Assembly: GCA_937881285.1 (NCBI GenBank)
Contig: CALGEU010000045.1
Coordinates: 1-8,928, forward strand
Reading direction: 5' to 3'
DNA length: 8,928 nt
Source of the DNA: an uncultured Clostridia bacterium
GTDB taxonomy: Bacteria > Bacillota > Clostridia > Christensenellales > CAG-917
A program made the position numbers and the translations under genes. Shown here one piece after another: positions 6,703-8,928 of this stretch. Position 1 is the first letter of the stretch, and each line of letters begins with the position of its first letter. The notes under the pieces are model-generated. The model searched no databases. It saw only the letters and a list, made by a program, of their open reading frames with translations, and was not told the origin of the DNA.

Positions 6703-7713
6703 ATGGCAGACAAAGTTCAAGACAAATCCACCGATAGAGCGCACAATTTGCAACTCGCTCTTGCCAAAATCGAGAAAGATTTCGGCAAAGGCGCGGTTAT
6801 GCGTCTCGGCGAGACCGAAATTCCCAAAGTCGAAGCGATTTCGACGGGCTGTTTGACTCTCGACGTGGCACTCGGCATCGGCGGAATTCCGCAAGGAAGA
6901 ATCATCGAAATATACGGTCCCGAATCTTCGGGCAAAACGACGGTTGCGCTCCACTGCGTGGCGGAAGTGCAAAAGAAGGGCGGCACTGCGGCATACGTTG
7001 ACGCAGAACACGCACTCGACCCCATTTACGCGTCAAAACTCGGCGTAAATCTCGACGACCTTTACATTTCACAGCCCGACAGCGGTGAACAAGCACTCGA
7101 AATCGTTGAAACGCTCGTCAGAAGCGGCGCAATCGACATCATCGTCATCGACTCCGTTGCCGCACTCACTCCGCAGGCAGAACTCGACGGAGATATGGGC
7201 GACAGCCACGTCGGTATGCAGGCTCGTCTTATGTCGCAGGCACTTCGCAAAATCACCGCGGCTTCGTCAAAGAGCAAATGCACGCTTATTTTCATCAATC
7301 AGTTGCGTGAAAAAATCGGCGTTATGTACGGCAATCCCGAGACCACGACGGGCGGCAAAGCACTTAAATTCTATTCTTCCGTGCGTATCGAAGTGCGCAA
7401 GGCAGACACAATCAAAGACGGCAGCGACATCGTAGGCAACCACGTCAAAGCAAAAATTGTCAAGAACAAAGTCGCACCGCCGTTCAAAGTTGCGGAATTC
7501 GACATTATGTACGGCACGGGCATTTCCAACATGGGTTGCGTGCTAGATCTTGCGGTTGAAAACGGCTTCATTCAAAAGAGCGGAAGTTGGTTCAGTTACA
7601 ACGACGAAAAGATCGGACAGGGCAGAGACAAGGCAATGGATTTCTTGAAGGCTCACCCCGAAGTGTTTGAAGAAGTCGACGCAAAAATCCGCGAAAAATA
7701 CGAGATGAACTGA
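6703..7713 (+). CDS. recA: Recombinase RecA
   Basis: ATP-dependent strand-exchange protein of homologous recombination and co-protease for LexA in the SOS response; 336 aa, slightly shorter than E. coli RecA (353) because of a short C-terminal tail. The N-terminal oligomerisation helix is present (ALAKIEKDFGKGAVMRLG). Walker A GPESSGKTT is at 72-80, the catalytic glutamate region AEHALD at 101-106, and Walker B IIVIDSVAAL at 146-155. Loop L1 is around 161-175 (DMGDSHVGMQAR). The NQLREK segment (199-204) leads into loop L2 with GNPETTTGGKALKF (210-223). No intein interrupts the P-loop or L2 regions. The start ATG is 7 nt after AAAGGAG. I see no Bacillus-type LexA box (GAAC-N4-GTTC) upstream. 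A strong intrinsic terminator follows 47 nt after the stop. Confidence 0.98.
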   Translation: MADKVQDKSTDRAHNLQLALAKIEKDFGKGAVMRLGETEIPKVEAISTGCLTLDVALGIGGIPQGRIIEIYGPESSGKTTVALHCVAEVQKKGGTAAYVDAEHALDPIYASKLGVNLDDLYISQPDSGEQALEIVETLVRSGAIDIIVIDSVAALTPQAELDGDMGDSHVGMQARLMSQALRKITAASSKSKCTLIFINQLREKIGVMYGNPETTTGGKALKFYSSVRIEVRKADTIKDGSDIVGNHVKAKIVKNKVAPPFKVAEFDIMYGTGISNMGCVLDLAVENGFIQKSGSWFSYNDEKIGQGRDKAMDFLKAHPEVFEEVDAKIREKYEMN

Positions 7714-7760
7714 CGTATTTTCAAGATTAAGTGTCAAAACGGTTGAAAAATTCAAAAAAT

Positions 7761-7795
7761 ATCGCTTTTCGCATTGCGAAAGGCGATTTTTTTTT
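7761..7795 (+). terminator. Strong rho-independent terminator after recA
   Basis: The arms ATCGCTTTTCGC (7761-7772) and GCGAAAGGCGAT (7776-7787) pair over 12 bp with one G-U pair and a 3-nt ATT loop. A run of nine T (7787-7795) follows directly. It begins 47 nt after the recA stop codon and separates recA from rny. Confidence 0.93.
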
Positions 7796-7805
7796 ACCGC
7801 CCCCG

Positions 7806-7834
7806 TTGACGAAACGCTATAAATAGTATATACT
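7806..7834 (+). promoter_or_regulatory. Sigma-A-type promoter of rny
   Basis: TTGACG (7806-7811), exactly 17 nt, then TATACT (7829-7834). It lies 10 nt downstream of the recA terminator, so rny appears to be its own transcription unit. The predicted start of transcription is near 7841. Confidence 0.85.
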
Positions 7835-7840
7835 TTATAT

Positions 7841-7985
7841 CGACAAAACTATATATTGGAAACAATGTTTGGTATAGATAAAGTTCAATAGATTTCGCAT
7901 GGGCGCGATTTTGCCCGACGGATATTTTGATACGCCGTATTTTTGCTTTCATTTGTGGTTTTGATTATATATATGGAGGTCCACT
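7841..7985 (+). other. Long 5' leader of rny
   Basis: From the predicted start of transcription to the rny ATG there are about 145 nt without a recognised gene, which is long for this window (the ftsK leader is about 33 nt). Two weak mutually exclusive hairpins are visible: TCGC/GCGA and GGGC/GCCC, within about 7894-7916. No known riboswitch or T-box features were recognised. Two tiny open frames (7865-7891 and 7899-7964) have poor or no ribosome binding sites. The leader may allow post-transcriptional control, which is an inference. The final GGAGGT (7975-7980) is the rny ribosome binding site. Confidence 0.45.
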
Positions 7986-8928
7986 ATGACCGGCAATTTC
8001 AATTCATTGCTTGCCATTTCGGTGGGGGGTGCGGCAGGTATCGCTGCGGCAGTCGCTCTCATCGTGGGCGTGCTCGTCGGCTGGCTTGTTTACAGACTCT
8101 ATTCTCAAAACAAAATCGGCAACGCGAAGCGCGAAGCGGCAAGAATAGTCGAAGAAGCCAATCTCGAAGCGAAGACCATTCGCAAAGACGGCTTGCTCGA
8201 AGCAAAAGAAACTATGAACAAAATGCGCGTCGAGTTTGAAAACGAGACCAAAGAGCGCAAACAGGATTGGCAACGCACCGAAAACCGCTTGGCACAAAAA
8301 GAAGCGGCACTTGACAAGAAAGAAGACGTTCTCGACAAAAAGGACGCAACTCTTGACAAGAAACTCGACGACGTCGAGAAATCTCAAAAACAAATCGAAG
8401 AAACCAAGGAACGCCTAAAAGGCATCGAAGCGGAACTCAACAATTCGCAGGAAAAGATGCAAAAGGAACTCGAAAGAGTTGCGGGCATGACCAAGGAAGA
8501 AGCGTCGCAGGAACTCAAAGAAGCATTGCTTGACGGTGTGAAAAAGAGTGCCGCACAAGACGCAAAGAATCTCATCGCAGAAGCAAAAGACAATGCGGTG
8601 AAGGAAGCGCAAAACATCATATCTCAAGCGATTCAACGTTGCGCGGCTGACCATGCAACCGAAAACACCGTCTCCGTCGTCGCTCTTCCCAACGACGAAA
8701 TGAAGGGCAGAATCATCGGTCGCATGGGCAGAAATATCCGTGCGCTCGAATCCGCAACCGGCGTCGACCTTATCATCGACGATACCCCAGACGTCATCAC
8801 TCTCTCGAGTTTTGACCCTGTGAGAAGAGAAGTCGCAAGACTTACGCTCGAAAAACTTATCACCGACGGACGCATTCACCCCGCACGCATCGAAGAGATG
8901 GTCGACAAGGTGAGAAAAGAAGTCGAAG
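7986..8928 (+). CDS. rny: Ribonuclease Y (5' part, cut by window end)
   Basis: Membrane-anchored endoribonuclease that starts mRNA decay in many Gram-positive bacteria. 314 codons are visible and no stop is reached; the family is usually about 520 aa, so the catalytic HD domain lies beyond the window. One hydrophobic segment (about residues 5-36) anchors the protein. A charged coiled coil follows (about 40-200) with family landmarks such as IVEEA and LLEAKE, and a 7-residue repeat LDKKEDV/LDKKDAT/LDKK. Then come IQRCAADHATENTVSVVALP and the KH domain with GRIIGRMGRNIR (241-252), DLIIDDTPD, FDPVRREVAR and DGRIHPARIEEMV, all strongly RNase Y-like. The start follows GGAGGT by 5 nt. The GXXG loop of the KH domain reads GRMG, where the familiar form is GREG. 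It has its own promoter and terminator-isolated unit. Confidence 0.96.
   Translation, partial: MTGNFNSLLAISVGGAAGIAAAVALIVGVLVGWLVYRLYSQNKIGNAKREAARIVEEANLEAKTIRKDGLLEAKETMNKMRVEFENETKERKQDWQRTENRLAQKEAALDKKEDVLDKKDATLDKKLDDVEKSQKQIEETKERLKGIEAELNNSQEKMQKELERVAGMTKEEASQELKEALLDGVKKSAAQDAKNLIAEAKDNAVKEAQNIISQAIQRCAADHATENTVSVVALPNDEMKGRIIGRMGRNIRALESATGVDLIIDDTPDVITLSSFDPVRREVARLTLEKLITDGRIHPARIEEMVDKVRKEVE

Noticed and set aside
7858..7871. GGAAACAATGTTTG in the rny leader as a LexA box
   Set aside because: It matches the Bacillus-type consensus in the right half (TGTTT), but the left half is GAAA where GAAC is needed, so the symmetry required for the dimer is poor.
7865..7964. Two short open frames (8 and 21 codons) in the rny leader as leader peptides
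   Set aside because: The first has only a GGAA too close to its ATG, and the second has no ribosome binding site. There is no attenuator hairpin with a T-run before rny.

Overview
The window holds a compact block of housekeeping genes, all on the + strand: ftsK/spoIIIE, rimO, pgsA, a shortened cinA, recA and the 5' part of rny. The order DNA translocase - rimO - pgsA - cinA - recA - rny, with a single-TM RNase Y and a SpoIIIE-type translocase, is what I know from Bacillota, especially Clostridia. Protein sequences, AGGAGG-type ribosome binding sites and sigma-A-like promoters fit this. I would guess an uncultured or gut-type clostridial lineage, but cannot name a genus. No mobile element, CRISPR array, tRNA or rRNA was seen.

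Layout. Bases 1-134 are a T-rich upstream region with a near-consensus extended -10 promoter (67-95). ftsK (135-3851, TTG start), rimO (3848-5155) and pgsA (5152-5805) are joined by two ATGA start/stop overlaps, so they are almost certainly one translationally coupled operon. A 92-nt gap (5806-5897) with a 12-bp direct repeat and three TTGACG copies leads into cinA (5898-6599), which lacks the usual N-terminal domain of CinA. A 103-nt leader with a TATAAT box and a perfect 6-bp hairpin precedes recA (6703-7713). recA ends in a strong intrinsic terminator (7761-7795). A textbook promoter (7806-7834) then starts a roughly 145-nt leader for rny (7986 to the window end), which is cut off before its HD catalytic domain.

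Functionally the genes cover chromosome segregation (FtsK), ribosomal protein modification (RimO), phosphatidylglycerophosphate synthesis (PgsA), NMN salvage or competence-linked nucleotide housekeeping (CinA/PncC), recombination (RecA) and mRNA turnover (RNase Y). They do not form one pathway; this is a conserved core neighbourhood. I found no convincing new biological system. The points most worth a second look are the altered recognition helix of the FtsK gamma domain, the CinA without its N-terminal domain, the repeat cluster before cinA, and the structured recA and rny leaders.
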